Shown one piece after another: positions 34,501 to 46,320 of a stretch of DNA of 64,000 nt. Position 1 is the first letter of the stretch. Every line of letters begins with the position of its first letter. Source of the stretch: Triatoma infestans (taxonomy: Eukaryota > Arthropoda > Insecta > Hemiptera > Reduviidae); contig JAAEAF010003115.1 in assembly GCA_011037195.1 (NCBI GenBank), forward strand, positions 48,087 through 112,086. The letters run 5' to 3'. The notes under the pieces were generated by a model, which was not told the origin of the DNA, ran no database searches, and worked only from the letters and a program-made list of their open reading frames with translations. The translations under genes were made by a program, and so were the position numbers.

Positions 34501-37500
34501 GGTCAGATAGAAAAAACTAAACATGCAGGACAAATAGCCGTTCAAGTAGTAGATCATTTTAGTAAATATTTCGACATGGATTATCCTCTACCAAAATTAG
34601 GTCAGTAATGTGTTAAATTAGTGAGTAATATGTCAAAAGATGTGTAGATGCACTATTATGTTATCTGTTCTTTTTCATCCGTACATCCGTAAATCTGTTC
34701 TTTTTCTATGTAAATTTTATTTTTTACTTTCCTAGATTTAATAGCAATTCCTGACTTTGTGTCTGGTGCAATGGAAAATTGGGGCCTTATCACATTTAGG
34801 GAAACAGCTTTTCTTGCCGGAAACGACACTACCACACGTGGCCTTATCAGTATTAGTGGTACCGTGAGTCATGAGTTAGCTCACATGTGGTTCGGTGATA
34901 TAGGTCAGTGGAAGAAATATAGTAAACATGGGTTTTAATTCGTTATCAATAATCGTTTTACTATTCATTATTCAATTTTAGTGACAATGCAATGGTGGGA
35001 TGATTTATGGCTCAACGAAGGATTTGCTACATTTCTTGCTACCCAAGCAGTGCAGCATTTACGCCCAGAAATGAATGCGGTAATATATTTTTTTTATAAA
35101 TTACATTATCTGGATTATGTGTTATCTGGAACTTTTCATGCTAAAATTATGTAATCGCAATTATACCACTTGATTTTTTTGATTATTTTTAAATAGTATT
35201 ACTTGTTTAGGAAGCATTATTCGTTGGAAATACACTTCAAAACGTTTTGGAGGATGATTCAACTCTCAGTTCTCATCCGATTATTCAATACGTCAACCAT
35301 CCTGATCAAATTACGGAGATGTTTGATTCTATTTCTTATTCTAAGGTAATTTCATCCTGTAACCTAATGATTACTGTAAAGATAGTAGGGATACAGCTTA
35401 AAAGTGGATGGTTATTACAAAACTACTGTTAATTTATACTAAAGTGTTATCTGATCACCTCCGCCACTTCTCGTCTTTTGTAAATCCGTCATGCGCAGAG
35501 GCGTTTGAAATTTTGCGCAGATACCACTGAATGGGATTGAATGCACACCAATGATTTTTCGATCAAAATCCATCAACTAGAAGTGATTTTTCGCCACCGC
35601 GAACAGTGATATTAAAATCCTACTAGGGGATTTTAATATCCTAAGATCGGTAAGGAGCAGATTTACTATCCTACTATCGGAAGTCACAGTCTACATGAGC
35701 ACAATAACGAAAACGGCAAAAAAGTAATAGATTTTGCATCTTCAAAAGGCCTAGTGGTTGGCAGCACATTGTTCCCTGTCGGAACATACATAAAGGCACA
35801 TGGAGATCCCCGGATGGGCAAACTTGCAATCAAATTGATCACCTTCTCATTAGTGCACGGCCAACTTACTGAGTTCCAGGACATATAGAGGGGCTAACGT
35901 TGACTCCGACCACTATTTAGTCATCGCAAGAATTAGATCCAAAATCTCAAACGCGAGAAATACGAGACTGGCCAAGCCCAAAAAGTTCAATGTGGAAAAG
36001 CTAAAGGGCCCAGAGGTCCTAAAAACCTATCAAGATAAACTTGGTATTTTGGTCGCTGGGATGCAGCCTGCGAGTGGAAGTGACATTCCAGGTATGGGAT
36101 GGTCTAGAGCAGGCGATAACCGGTGCAGTAGAGGAGGTGTTGGGAAATAAGGAGAGAGGAGAAAGGTCACCATGGTTTGACGAAGAGTGCAGAGTAGTTA
36201 CGGAGGAGAAGAATGCTGCTTACAAGAATATGATTCAGAAGCACTATACGAGAAGGGCTACCGAGGATTACCGGAGGAAAAGACGGACTGAGAAGCGAGT
36301 GCACAGAAAGAAAAAGAAAGAATATGTGAAAAGAGAAATTGAAAATATTGAGCTTTGTAGAAATGCAAATGAGAATAGAAGATTTTTCCAAGAAGTTAAT
36401 AAATGGAGGGCCCCCTTTAAACCAAGAGTACACGCATGCAAGAAGGAAGATGGTTCGCTGCTCACAGGGAAGGTGCTAGCTAGATGGGTTAGGTATTTTG
36501 ATACTCTTCTGAATGATGTACCAGAGGCTGGAGGCGGAGTGGAAGATAATGAAAGTGAGGGCAGTATAGTGCCAGATGGAGATGCTGAACAGGAGCTGGA
36601 GCCTCCAGAGCTGGAAGAAGTCCAGGAAGCAATCCAAAAAATGAAAAATAATAAAGCACCGGGGGCTGATGGACTGCCGGCAGAGTTGTTTAAGAATGGC
36701 GCCTAAGCACTTATAAAGCTCTGTATGATATGATTTTCGCGATCTGGATTAACGAAAAGATGCCACAACAGTGGGGCAGAGCGGTGATATGCCCGCTGCA
36801 TAAGAAAGGCGAACAGACGGAATGCTCTAACTACCGAGGTATCTCATTGTTGGCCTGCTCCTAAAAGATATTCTCCAACGTTCTTTTCAACAGGCTTGTC
36901 CCTTATGCCGAGAGAATAATAGGGAATTACAGACTGGCTTTAGAAAAGGGAAGTCTACCATCGAACAGATTTTTACTTTGCGAATGATATTGGAGAAGGA
37001 GCATGAATATAAGATGCCGATACATCATCTCTTCGTTGATTTTAAGAGTGCCTACGACAGCATTAAGCGTCCTAGACTTTATGAGGCGATGGAAGAGCTT
37101 GGTATACCGCCTAAGTTAATACGCCTGGTGCAAATGACTATGTGCGACGTAAGTTGCATGGTACGTATCCAGTCCCTCAAATGAGTTTAAGGTCAACAAA
37201 GGACTAAGACAGGGAGAGGTGCTGGCGTGTTTGCTGTTCAACTTAGCACCGGAAAAGGTGATTAGGGATTCTGGTATTCAAACAACAGGAACGATATTTT
37301 CTAGGTCTGTACAATTGTTAGGATATGCAGATGACCTTGATATTGCGGCACCGATCCTGCATTCGTTGAAGGAAGCCTTCCAAAATCTACAGAGAGCTGC
37401 GACTTATATGGGCCTAGAAATAAACGAGTCAAAGACTAAATATATGTTTACTGGTGAAGGAGGAGAGCCACCAGGTACAAACATTTCCCTGGGCTCATGT

Positions 37501-40500
37501 AGTTTTGAAAAGGTAAGGGAATTTTCATACCTTGGCTCTCAAATCAACACTTCTGCCGAAATCAGGAGACTGATTGCCGCAGCGAATAGATGTTACTTCG
37601 GCCTGACAAAGTACCTTAAAAGCAGACTTTTATCAAGACAGACCAAATCCAGGTTGTACAAAACGCTTATTCGCCAGTCTTGATAGATGCATCACAGACT
37701 AAGGAAGCCGAACGAAAAAGATCTCATCTTCGAAAGAAGGATACTCAGGAGGATATTTGGTCCGGTCAGAGAGAGGGAAGTCTGGAGGATTAGGCGGAAT
37801 AGAGAGCAATATGAATTATACGCTGAGGCAGATGTAGTCCGAGTTATTAAACTAGGCAGGCTTGGCTGGGCGGGCCACCTAGCAAGAATGGAAGAAACGG
37901 ACTTACCAAGGAAGGTGTGGGAGGAAGTCATACATCGGACAAGAAGAGCTGCTAGGCCAAGGCTGAGATGGACTGACGGTGTGCAGGCTGATGCGAGAAG
38001 CCTGTTGCGAATTTCCAACTGGAGGGCGGCAGCACAGGACAGAGCGAGTTGGCGGACTCTCATTAGGGAGCCAAGACTCACCACGGGTTGTAGTGCCATA
38101 AAGTAGTAGTAGTAGTAGTAGAAGTGATTTTTCAATTTTTTTTTTTTTTTTACGCGGTTTCCTCGAAACAGCTCCAGAGCTTTTTTCATTTAAACGTCAT
38201 CTACAAACTACACACACACAGGTGTATCACAGAAAAGTAGATTTTGGGACAATGTCTTCAGGCTTCTCCCTAAGTGCCATTTCAAAATTACATCATTTTA
38301 CTTTAAGGTTCTAAAATTATATCACTTTCGCGAAAAAGTTTCTAAAATTTGTCTATAGATTTAGTATGCTCATATAAATCTATAACTTGATTACAAATAT
38401 GTTTTCGGAAAAATTGATTTTTCCGGAGGCTGTGGAGGAGCAAAGAATGATAAATTCCTTAACCGATAGGTATAATTACGGTTCCACCATTTGGTTGGAA
38501 TTAAGGGAGGAAAAACATTTTGTGAAATTCCGAAATCGTCTATCTACGTTACAAGTTTTTCCACTTTTCATAAGAAACAGATTAGGACGCGGGTTCTAGT
38601 GAAACTGCAGTCATTAAATGATGAACAAACTTTATTCAAAATTAAATTTTAATCTGATTTGGATGGATTATAATATTCAGAAATTATTTAACTTAAAAAT
38701 TTATTTGGTGGCAACCACTAAGTTTTCTAAGTACTGTAATAACTAATTTGGAAATATATTAAGTTAGAATTGATAGTTTATAAGTTATTTGAAGAATAAG
38801 TTCTTTTAATCATAATGTATGACTGTTTTCATTAATATAGGGATCGTCTGTCCTACGTATGACTGAAGATTTTGATAAAGAAGGTTTCCGTACGGGTGTC
38901 AGTAATTATCTGAAGAAACACAAATGGGGCAATGCGCGTACAGAAGACTTATGGCACTTTTTAACCAATGAATATAAATCAGTTAAAGATCTTCCACATA
39001 TGCTGGACACTTGGACCAAACAAGAAGGATATCCATTAATCATGGTGGAAAGTGATGGAAGCAATATCAAGATAACACAGAGTAGATATCTTTCTGACTC
39101 GAATGCAGAATATGATAAAAAGAAATCTCCTTTTGGGTAGGTGATTATTAATGAATAAAGTTCTAGATAAAATGCCTTGGTTCAAATGTCTTGTTTAAAG
39201 GAAATTTATCCTCTATAAAATTGTTTACAGTTATAAATGGGATGTTCCGATTAAATATATTTCTTCAGACGAACCACATAACCCGAAATCAGCGTTGCTT
39301 TTGAGTGACGAACCTTATGGTAAGTAAAATCAGCATTAAAGATGATTAACTAAAGATTTCTCCAATCAGAACAGCCTTCTCAGTTTATTAAAAGCAACAA
39401 TATCGTCCTTTTATACAGCCCCTTCAGCTTGACGTTTCTTCCATTTCTTTAGATTCCATTTTCTTAAATGTAGAATAGATAGACATTCCGTTTGGCATGC
39501 CATGTATGAACACTCAGGATAAATCATTTCAAGGCTCCAGGCCCTTAGTGAAGGTAGTTTGCATGGGAGAAGATGACCCATATCTAAGTTCCTGGCCTTT
39601 CAGTATTATGGCTGAATGTGAGACCAACTCACCTTATAAAAATCGAATAGTTGCAAATCCTAAAAAAGGGGAGAAAATAATTTGATAGAAGTTTCTATTT
39701 ATTTGCTTGCGCCTTTCTAATTAGAATGTAGTTAAATGTTTCATTTGTAATGACTAAAAAGGAGAAAATTTCGGTAAGCTCTAACATATTTTTATTTTCA
39801 TATTCATCAAGGTCTCTCGAATTATAAATAATGTGTATAATAAAATTGTATCTCCACAATTCCCTTCCAATTTTTTTAAAAGTTTAATCCACAGTGTGAA
39901 ATTCCTTTCAAAATTAATCGTTTTACTGATCCGTTCATTTTATTTTTACTATCATTTACTTCTAATCTGACATTTCATTGTAAAGATAGTTTCACCACAT
40001 ATTTGTATAGAGGCAACTAAATATTTAGTAAGAGTCGTCCCATCTTTTAATAAATTTACAATCAGAACTGTGACAATAGCAATAGAGAATTCGTACGAGT
40101 GTTTGATTGATGCATTTTGCTCTTTCTATTTAGAGAAAACGGTCATCATTCCTCATTCATATTCATTTCTCATTATTCAAATCCGATTAAAACGAGCCTA
40201 ATACCTATTTATTAAAAGGTAATTATAACCTGTTCTGTGTAATCATATATTTAACAATGTCTCTTGTTTGTAGGTACAATCACTTTTGCAGAGGGAACAT
40301 CTTGGTTCAAATTGAATTCAAAACAAGTTGGTTTTTATAGAGTCAATTATACTGCAGAACAGTGGATGAATTTTACAAAATTACTTACAGATGACGCTAA
40401 GGTATCATATTAATATAAATTGCTTGTTTTTATGTAACTTAATAGTTTAGTAATATCATTACTAAAATATTTTGGCTGATTTTGAGTATGGAATAGTTAC

Positions 40501-43500
40501 TGTGACAATAAGCTCTCTTCAACACCATCGTAGGCTATATGGCGAAATACTTATCTACAATAATAGAATAAATCTCTGTTTTTCAGCTCTATTTGTTTTC
40601 GTTAACCACCTAGTAAAAGTTTGCGAACAGTAGCGGTCTATTAGTGATAGAATGGTTCATTATTTTTAAACGAAAAGTTTTCTAACATTCACTGTTGCTC
40701 TTTCACATTCACAACACTCTTAGTTTATAACATGTACTAAAAAAAGAAAAAAAAAATGAATTCATTTTTAATAGATAATTCCCGCACCAGAAGATCGAAG
40801 TAATCTAATAGATGATGCCTTTAATCTTGCATCAGCAGGCTACCTGGAGTACATTGTGCCATTACAACTAATTAATTATCTTAAGAGTAATAAGGAAACA
40901 CATTTCCTTCCATGGTCAGCGTGTTCATCTCATATTTTACGGCTAAGAAAAATTTTATATGGAACACCTGTTTATGAAAAATTTAAGGTAAGCATAAACA
41001 AAAAAATTCATAGCAGTTGTTATCGAGGTTTTTAGTTATTTCGCATGGATTGTTTTTGACTCAGAAATACGTACACCGAATTTTGGAATCAGTAGTTTCA
41101 GACAGCATTTGGGAGATAAAGGAAAATAGCTCAATGTTAGAAAAGTAAGAAACTAATTAAAATTTCTTTGCAAGTTCATTAGGCTATCGCAGTTCCTAAA
41201 GAAATTTTGTTGTTTTAGAATTCTGAAAAGCACTTTGGCTAACTTCGCTGTTAGAATGGAAGTACCTGCAGCTAAGAAGAAAGTGAACGAATTGTTTAGT
41301 AATTGGATTTCAGGAAAGTCTGACGTTCCATCGGTTGATTTCAAGGCTATTGTTTATACTTACGGTAATTATACTATCCGTATTTGTTTTTAATTTATAA
41401 ATGGAAATAAGATTTTAAAACTGACAGGCTAGTATGCTTATTTCTTCGACTTTCACGAAAACCAGCAGTGACATATATTTTGGCCTCATTTGAAATTACA
41501 GATAGAAAATGAAATGAAATAAGAGCTCTTGGGGGTTGCTACAATCGTTAAACATTAATTTTCCTTGGGCAAATAGTATTTTCATTTTGTCGGAAAATGT
41601 CTGGACTCTGTTTTGATTTCTCTGTTCTGATTCTGGACTCAATTGAGCCTAAGACACCTACGATGATGGTACAGCAACCACATAGCAACACACAGGTTTA
41701 GGATTCATTGCTTAATGAGTGAATGAAATACTTCATGTGGCTAAATATACTTCTTCTGGAAAATATCGTGGTGTGTACAAGTAACGCTTTCTCGATAAAA
41801 TACCGTACGATGATATTTTATCGCATAATCGAAACCGATGTGTGGCAACTGGCCTTAGAATTCAAAATGTGTAGAAAATTGGTTAATCGAAAAAAAAAAT
41901 TGATTTTTGAGGGGCCTTCGGGGTTTCACAGTTACGTTTAAATTAAACTGATGTAAAAGGTCTGTGGCAGAGGGCGCCCACAGTGTCCATATGTATATTC
42001 CACTGGGGGCGGGTGTTGGTGTTTTGGTTATGAGCATGGACTTGTAAGTGGGAGGACCCCAGTTCGAGTCCAGCGTATAACTAAATTTTATATTTGTTTA
42101 AAAAATGTTAATAGTAAAGTAGGTGCTTCCGCCCCCGTCCACGACACCTAATTTGGTAGTTGGACGTTAAGCCCGCCTGAAAAAATAGGCATTACTTTAC
42201 TTTTTTTACTTACCTATATTCCACCGTTTGTAAACATTGCAATGTTAAAGAACATTTGTTTAATTAAATTGTGTCAATTGGAGAAAGAGAAAGTCGGTGA
42301 GTGTTTCACTTTTCTGTTCGTGGCTGTTTTACTTTCTTTTTTTCAAGGTATGGGCGGAGATCAGTTAGAAAGTAATTGGAATCAGATGTGGTCTTTATAT
42401 TTGAAGGAACAAGATCCACAACAAAAAATTCGACTTATGGAAGCATTGTCATCAGTCACTGATCCCCAAATAATAAAAAAGTATAATATAATGTTGTCAA
42501 CTTTTCAATTTAATGTTTTATAAAATTAATACGTTATCCACAAAATATTTGTTTTCATTCATCTTCTTGATCTTGGTTTTCAGACTCCTGGAACTGTCTA
42601 AAAATGAAGACTATATAAGAACTCAGGATTATTTTAATGTTCTGTTTCATATCGCCGTAAATCCGGAAGGAAATGGTATTTTATGGGATTTTGTCAGGTA
42701 TATAAACAGCTTTTAAAAAGTAAAATAATTGTATGACATTCTTATTTTCTATATAGAAAAACAAAAAAGTGGCCAATTTACATAAACAGAAATTAAAAAT
42801 ATCTATACATCTCTATTTAACAGATTATTTTGGTAATCTACGTTTGACATAATTAAAGAATCATAACACTCCTTTATATTCTTTATTTATTTATAGTCTT
42901 TAGTTTATTTCATTTAAAAGGTCCCTCAAAGGGCGGAAAATGGGTTAGCCACTTCTCAAGACTACTAAAATCCCCCTATCGTATAAGAATACATTTTTTA
43001 GAAGAATTTCGGTCGTTTCATTCATAAAAATCGCAGAAATGTTTAAAAAAAAAAAAAAACTGATTTCAAACATAACATGATTATCGCCTGTTTTTACTGT
43101 AATTATCACATTTCTAAGTGACAGATATTCTTCAAACAAGTCAAGCTAACATTAATCTTTTTAATTACCATTAATATTATATATGAGTATTTGAATATAT
43201 TACATTGAAATGGCAGTTTAAGATAGGCCTAATGTCATGTTCTCAAAAAAAAAATTAAAAAATTGAAAATCTTAAGTTTAAAAGTTTAATAACATTGATG
43301 GAGCCATTTCAGATGTTCGGGAATAATTGCGAAAAAAATCAGTAAGGTCGCAACTTACTGGTGTTGGAAATCGCTAGAGGTAACCCAAACGAAATATTAA
43401 AATTGATTTTTATATTTTTACTTTCTCTTATTTCTAAGAGAATGCATGTTTTGAGGTCCAAGTATGAAAAAAATACAAAATATTTAAAAAACGAAAAAAT

Positions 43501-45942
43501 ATCTTAAATCGAAAAAAACGGAATCTTGATATTCCATTTAGGTACTTATACTTAATACCACTTTTGACACGAAGATTTCGGGCAAAATTCATCAAGCTGA
43601 AGTGCTACTTTCCTGAATGTTTGTTTTCTTCAGTTTTTCGCTATTTTCTGAAAACAACTGTAACGATTTCCTTTAAACTTGGATTATCAACTGCACACAT
43701 ATAAACCTATCACTTTTATTTGTAACATTTTAAAAAAAAATTTCTTTTATGGTGGTTCTGAGGAATCTGACAAAATTCAAATATGTTTGTTCAATATTAT
43801 TGGCATCTTTACAATATAATCATTCTTTACCTGGCTTGGTTGGTAGGTTGGGACTTGTCCTCCCACCACTTGTATTTTTACGTTAGGACAAATCATGAAT
43901 TTTACATCACAATACATGAATTTTAAAAACATTTTTTTTTTCTAAAACATAATTTCCGGCGGAACCAGAATTTCGAAAATTTTCTTATATTAAGAGACAC
44001 TAGAGTGTCAAGTGCAGTTGAATTTTTGAATTAATTTACATAAATTAAAGTTATAATTAATTGTCTAGATATTAAATTTGATGCTTTAATAATAATAGTT
44101 TTGTTGTTTTATAGCAATAATTGGGATTATCTAGTCAAAAGGTTCACATTGAATGATCGTATTCTGGGCAGAGTTTTGCCAGCTATAGCCAAGTTATTCT
44201 ATACAGAAGACAAACTTGCTCAGGTACAATTATGAATTATGTATTGTTTTGTTTACATAAGTTTAATCAAATCTCTGAATTGATATAAATTTTTGTTATC
44301 AATTCAAGGGATTTGTAATAAAATTACTTTATTCTTGATGTAATTCTTAAATTATTGTGGCAGTTTTGACGTTACGATAACTTCAACAGCAACAGGACAT
44401 ATAATCATTATTTTTTAACTTATTACAAAATAATTATGGTATCTATTGAATCACTTCAATGATTATTTTCTTGAGTTTAAGTCAGAGGCACAAGTAAGAA
44501 GTAGAGAAGCATGAATTAGCAGTCTTAATAAAATAATTAGTAATAGCAAAAATAAAATAAAAAATCTGCATTTTAAGTTATATACTCATCCAAATAGAGC
44601 ATTGAGTCACCATTTGGAAATTTGTAACACAACCTTCTCTTTCTCATAAAGCAGCTCTTAAAAAATAACAGTTAAATTCGTGTAATGAACGGAATAATTT
44701 CCCATTGATTTTTAAACTCTTTAATGATTATTATTAGAAAACAATTTACAATTTTTACTTGTACATCCCAAATTAAATTAATTATGAAAGAAAATTGATA
44801 AAATAATGTTGTTTTTTTTAAAGAAGTCAAAACTAGGCGGATACTTTCAAAATAATTTTTAATCGTAAGAAATATTGTTTATTCTAATAATAATAATAAT
44901 AATTATATTATAATATTTTTATTTAATTAATATTTTATTTAATCAAATTACTCAGAGGACCGTCTCTAATCTCAACCACAGCCCCTCTCTCTAATACAAT
45001 GGTCTTTTAAGTTTCCGCGACTATTTTCATGAAAAACTCATGAGTTTCCAGGTTGAGACTGCGTCAGTGGTTTGCTAGAAACCTCCGTTTTGCCCCTATT
45101 GCAGTGAACTTCTTCAGAGTGTTCTTCCTTGAAAGGTAATGCAGCAATTAAGGTGTAACGGCCCTGAAGAAGCCCATTGCAATTTGGGCGAAACGTCGGT
45201 TTCTAGCAGTCCACTGACGCGGTCTCAACACGAAAATCAGGTGTTTTACATCTAATACAGTTAGCTTTTGTAAATCTTTAAGGAAGTTTAACATTACATT
45301 CTAATTAATTTTTCGCTTTTGAGTTTTTTTTTGTGGAGGTACAAATTTGAGCAGTGGTTACACGAAGAGATGTGCATTTATAAGTTATTATTCTTTTGAA
45401 TTGCATATAGTATATTCTGTTCTAAATTTAAGGGGTTTTGTAGATATCCCCATTGAACTTTTTCTCAATTTTTATGACATGTTATTAATTGCCTGTTTAC
45501 AAATTATATGATATATCATTAACTGCTCTATTCTGGTGGAGGTTAGTATGTATTAAGTTTTGGGGACCTAAAATATTACACTATCCTAAGTTATTTGTAA
45601 ACTGGAAATTAGTAACATATCACAAGAAGGGTAAATTATTTTAAATAAATAATATAGCAAATATCCGCTGTTATGCTACTAACGTCAAAACGCCAGCAAA
45701 AAATCTTGAAGATATTTTTTCCTCTCAAGTACATAGGACTGATAGTTATTTTAAAAATATTTAGTTCATTTCTCAATTACGTTTTATTTTTGCAGCTGGA
45801 ATCATTTATCGCTAAATATCCTGAAGCAGGGGCAGGTGCTGTTGGACGAAAGCGTGCTTTAGAAACAGTTAAACTAAATATAAAATGGCATAAGACTTAT
45901 CTACCTAAACTTGATAGTTACTTGGATGCTTTGATTTTTTAA
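28433..45942 (+). CDS. M1-family zinc aminopeptidase (aminopeptidase N/ERAP-like), 17 coding exons
   Basis: Exons: 28433-28567, 32471-32859, 34107-34254, 34339-34600, 34736-34903, 34982-35079, 35211-35345, 38841-39136, 39231-39319, 40274-40401, 40775-40987, 41065-41144, 41219-41364, 42348-42480, 42584-42697, 44115-44223, 45796-45942. Every intron is GT-AG and phases agree, giving 929 residues, the usual family length. A hydrophobic N-terminus (residues 11-27) acts as signal peptide or anchor. Next come the beta-sandwich domain, GAMENWG (residues 322-328, N-terminal substrate recognition), the zinc site HELAH (357-361) with E380, ISYSKGSSVLRM with presumed catalytic Tyr443, and the helical C-terminal domain ending near [18 protein letters not shown]. 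It removes N-terminal residues from peptides, probably at the cell surface or in the secretory route. Unlike many lepidopteran midgut APNs it has no hydrophobic GPI-anchor tail. Exon 1 is the least certain part. Confidence 0.93.
30165..30285 (-). repeat. Dispersed repeat family H, small reverse fragment in intron 1
   Basis: The string AATTCCAAATTTGAAGAAAGTC followed by GTTAACGGAAGTACAACTTTACAG matches the reversed internal unit. There are no ends. Confidence 0.5.
30372..30565 (+). mobile_element. SINE-A, tRNA-derived, copy 1 (intron 1)
   Basis: It begins GGGTGTTGGTGTAG, has the B-box GTTCGAGTCC at 30423-30432, a fixed body (GGTAGTTGGACGT...CCCGCCTGAAAAAATAGGC) and ends in an ACTT/TTAC-rich tail. 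The body matches the copies at 42004-42214 and 52726-52936. No clear target duplication is visible. Confidence 0.8.
31210..31752 (+). pseudogene. Decayed open frame of unknown origin in intron 1
   Basis: One forward frame from 31210 to 31608 has a single stop (31447-31449) and reads on to 31752 with two further internal stops before a terminal TAG. This is far fewer than expected for its composition, and it is visibly less AT-rich than its flanks. Readable pieces include [39 protein letters not shown] and [20 protein letters not shown] recognise no family. It is more likely a dead mobile-element or captured gene fragment than an aminopeptidase exon, since it lacks splice sites and M1 similarity. 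Confidence 0.4.
34736..35079 (+). CDS. Catalytic-core exons 5 and 6 of the aminopeptidase
   Basis: Exon 34736-34903 carries GAMENWG and [10 protein letters not shown]; exon 34982-35079 carries [14 protein letters not shown]. Histidines 357 and 361 and Glu380 (18 residues after the second histidine) coordinate zinc, and Glu358 is the general base. All expected residues are present, so the enzyme is predicted to be active. The split between HELAH and the distal Glu lies after GDI. Confidence 0.95.
35455..35592 (-). repeat. Dispersed repeat family H, left piece of a split copy
   Basis: GATTTTTCGATCAAAATCCATCAACTAGAAG is a reversed family landmark. The sequence resumes at 38134 after the retrotransposon, so this copy was present before that insertion. 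Confidence 0.6.
35593..38106 (+). pseudogene. Endonuclease-reverse transcriptase polyprotein of the intronic element
   Basis: Pieces are the endonuclease C-terminal half (to about 35990, with frame changes), the linker and RT finger region open from 36041 to 36706 (ending [15 protein letters not shown]), then [21 protein letters not shown] (37030-37060), the catalytic YADD (near 37323) and the thumb/C-terminal region to 38106. At least five frameshifts or stops (for example near 36706, 36862, 37184 and 37683) make it non-functional. Motif order and catalytic Asp pair are intact, so decay is moderate. Confidence 0.85.
35593..38119 (+). mobile_element. 5'-truncated RTE-like non-LTR retrotransposon in aminopeptidase intron 7
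   Basis: The element is bounded by perfect 14-bp duplications AGAAGTGATTTTTC (35579-35592 and 38120-38133) and ends in a (TAG)n tail. Its 5' end falls inside the endonuclease domain, entering in frame just before ILLGDFN. The frame then passes through the endonuclease end (IDHLLIS, DSDHYLV), a linker, an RT domain and a C-terminal region ending [12 protein letters not shown]...[10 protein letters not shown]. It lies in sense with the host gene and is cleanly contained in the intron, so splicing need not be affected. The clade is inferred from the endonuclease-RT layout, the C-terminal motif and the simple-repeat tail. Confidence 0.85.
38134..38460 (-). repeat. Dispersed repeat family H, right piece of the split copy
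   Basis: Reversed landmarks CGCGGTTTCCTCGAAACAGC, the ACTACACACAC patch and TAAGTGCCATTTCAAAATT continue the copy interrupted at 35592. Confidence 0.6.
42004..42214 (+). mobile_element. SINE-A, copy 2 (aminopeptidase intron 13)
   Basis: It is flanked by a 10-bp duplication TATATTCCAC (41994-42003 and 42215-42224). It carries GGGTGTTGGTG, the B-box GTTCGAGTCC (42062-42071), the shared body and a TTAC/TTTAC tail. It lies 130 bases before the acceptor of the next exon. Confidence 0.9.
43290..43760 (-). repeat. Dispersed repeat family H fragments in aminopeptidase intron 15
   Basis: A short forward fragment (43290-43420) is followed by a reversed tail (ACTTTCTCTTATTTCTAAGAGAATGC at 43421-43446) and reversed internal sequence to about 43745. 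The two pieces meet at the hairpin end. Confidence 0.5.
45052..45229. repeat. Foldback element with about 66-bp arms in intron 16
   Basis: The left arm 45052-45118 (GTTGAGACTGCGTCAGTGG...ACTTCTTCAG) pairs with the right arm 45164-45229 (CTGAAGAAG...CCACTGACGCGGTCTCAAC), with a loop of about 45 bases and scattered mismatches. The right arm contains the best hammerhead-like core in the window. Confidence 0.85.
45164..45197 (+). other. Hammerhead-like core in the foldback right arm
   Basis: CTGAAGA (45164-45170) is followed by a stem II in which GCCC (45172-45175) pairs with GGGC (45186-45189), then GAAAC (45190-45194) and GTC (45195-45197). All hammerhead core boxes are present (position 7 is free to vary). 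Helix III would be one base pair, so single-copy cleavage is unlikely. Confidence 0.45.
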
Positions 45943-45997
45943 CAAAAAAATATACTTATTTATGAAAACAAAATAAGAAATCGAATCAAAGCTCAAG

Positions 45998-46003
45998 AAT
46001 AAA
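45998..46003 (+). terminator. Likely polyadenylation signal of the aminopeptidase gene
   Basis: AATAAA lies 56 bases after the stop codon. Further AT-rich AATAAT/AATAAA strings follow within 80 bases, so the 3' UTR is probably short. Confidence 0.6.
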
Positions 46004-46320
46004 ATAATAATTGAAATCTTTGTAATAATTGTATATGTTTTTTAAATAATAATAATAAAAAATGATATAACTTTCAGGAGAAAAATAAAAATTATTCTTA
46101 TATAAAATATCAATTTAATGATCACATGAAACCGTTAACTTGAACAGTGGTTGCATATCTGTGTCACAACTTTAATTTTCTGAAATGTTTTTCCTACAAA
46201 TGTTCCTTCCTTGGGTGTTCACCCACAGTAACGACAGTCTAGAATTTGAACATGCATTTCTTTAGGTTTTGTTTGAATTCTTTTAACAAAACAAACTATA
46301 AAATACAGGTGTTTAACATT

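Noticed and set aside
36167..36465. Minus-strand open frames across the intronic retrotransposon
   Set aside because: They are shadows of the sense RT frame, which carries recognisable motifs.
37692..38189. 165-codon minus-strand frame
   Set aside because: It overlaps the RTE-like C-terminal region read in sense and shows no known motif; its length comes from the codon bias of the opposite strand.
39497..39685. 62-codon frame in an aminopeptidase intron considered as an extra exon
   Set aside because: The flanking exons already join in phase with continuous M1 homology, and no M1-like residues are encoded.
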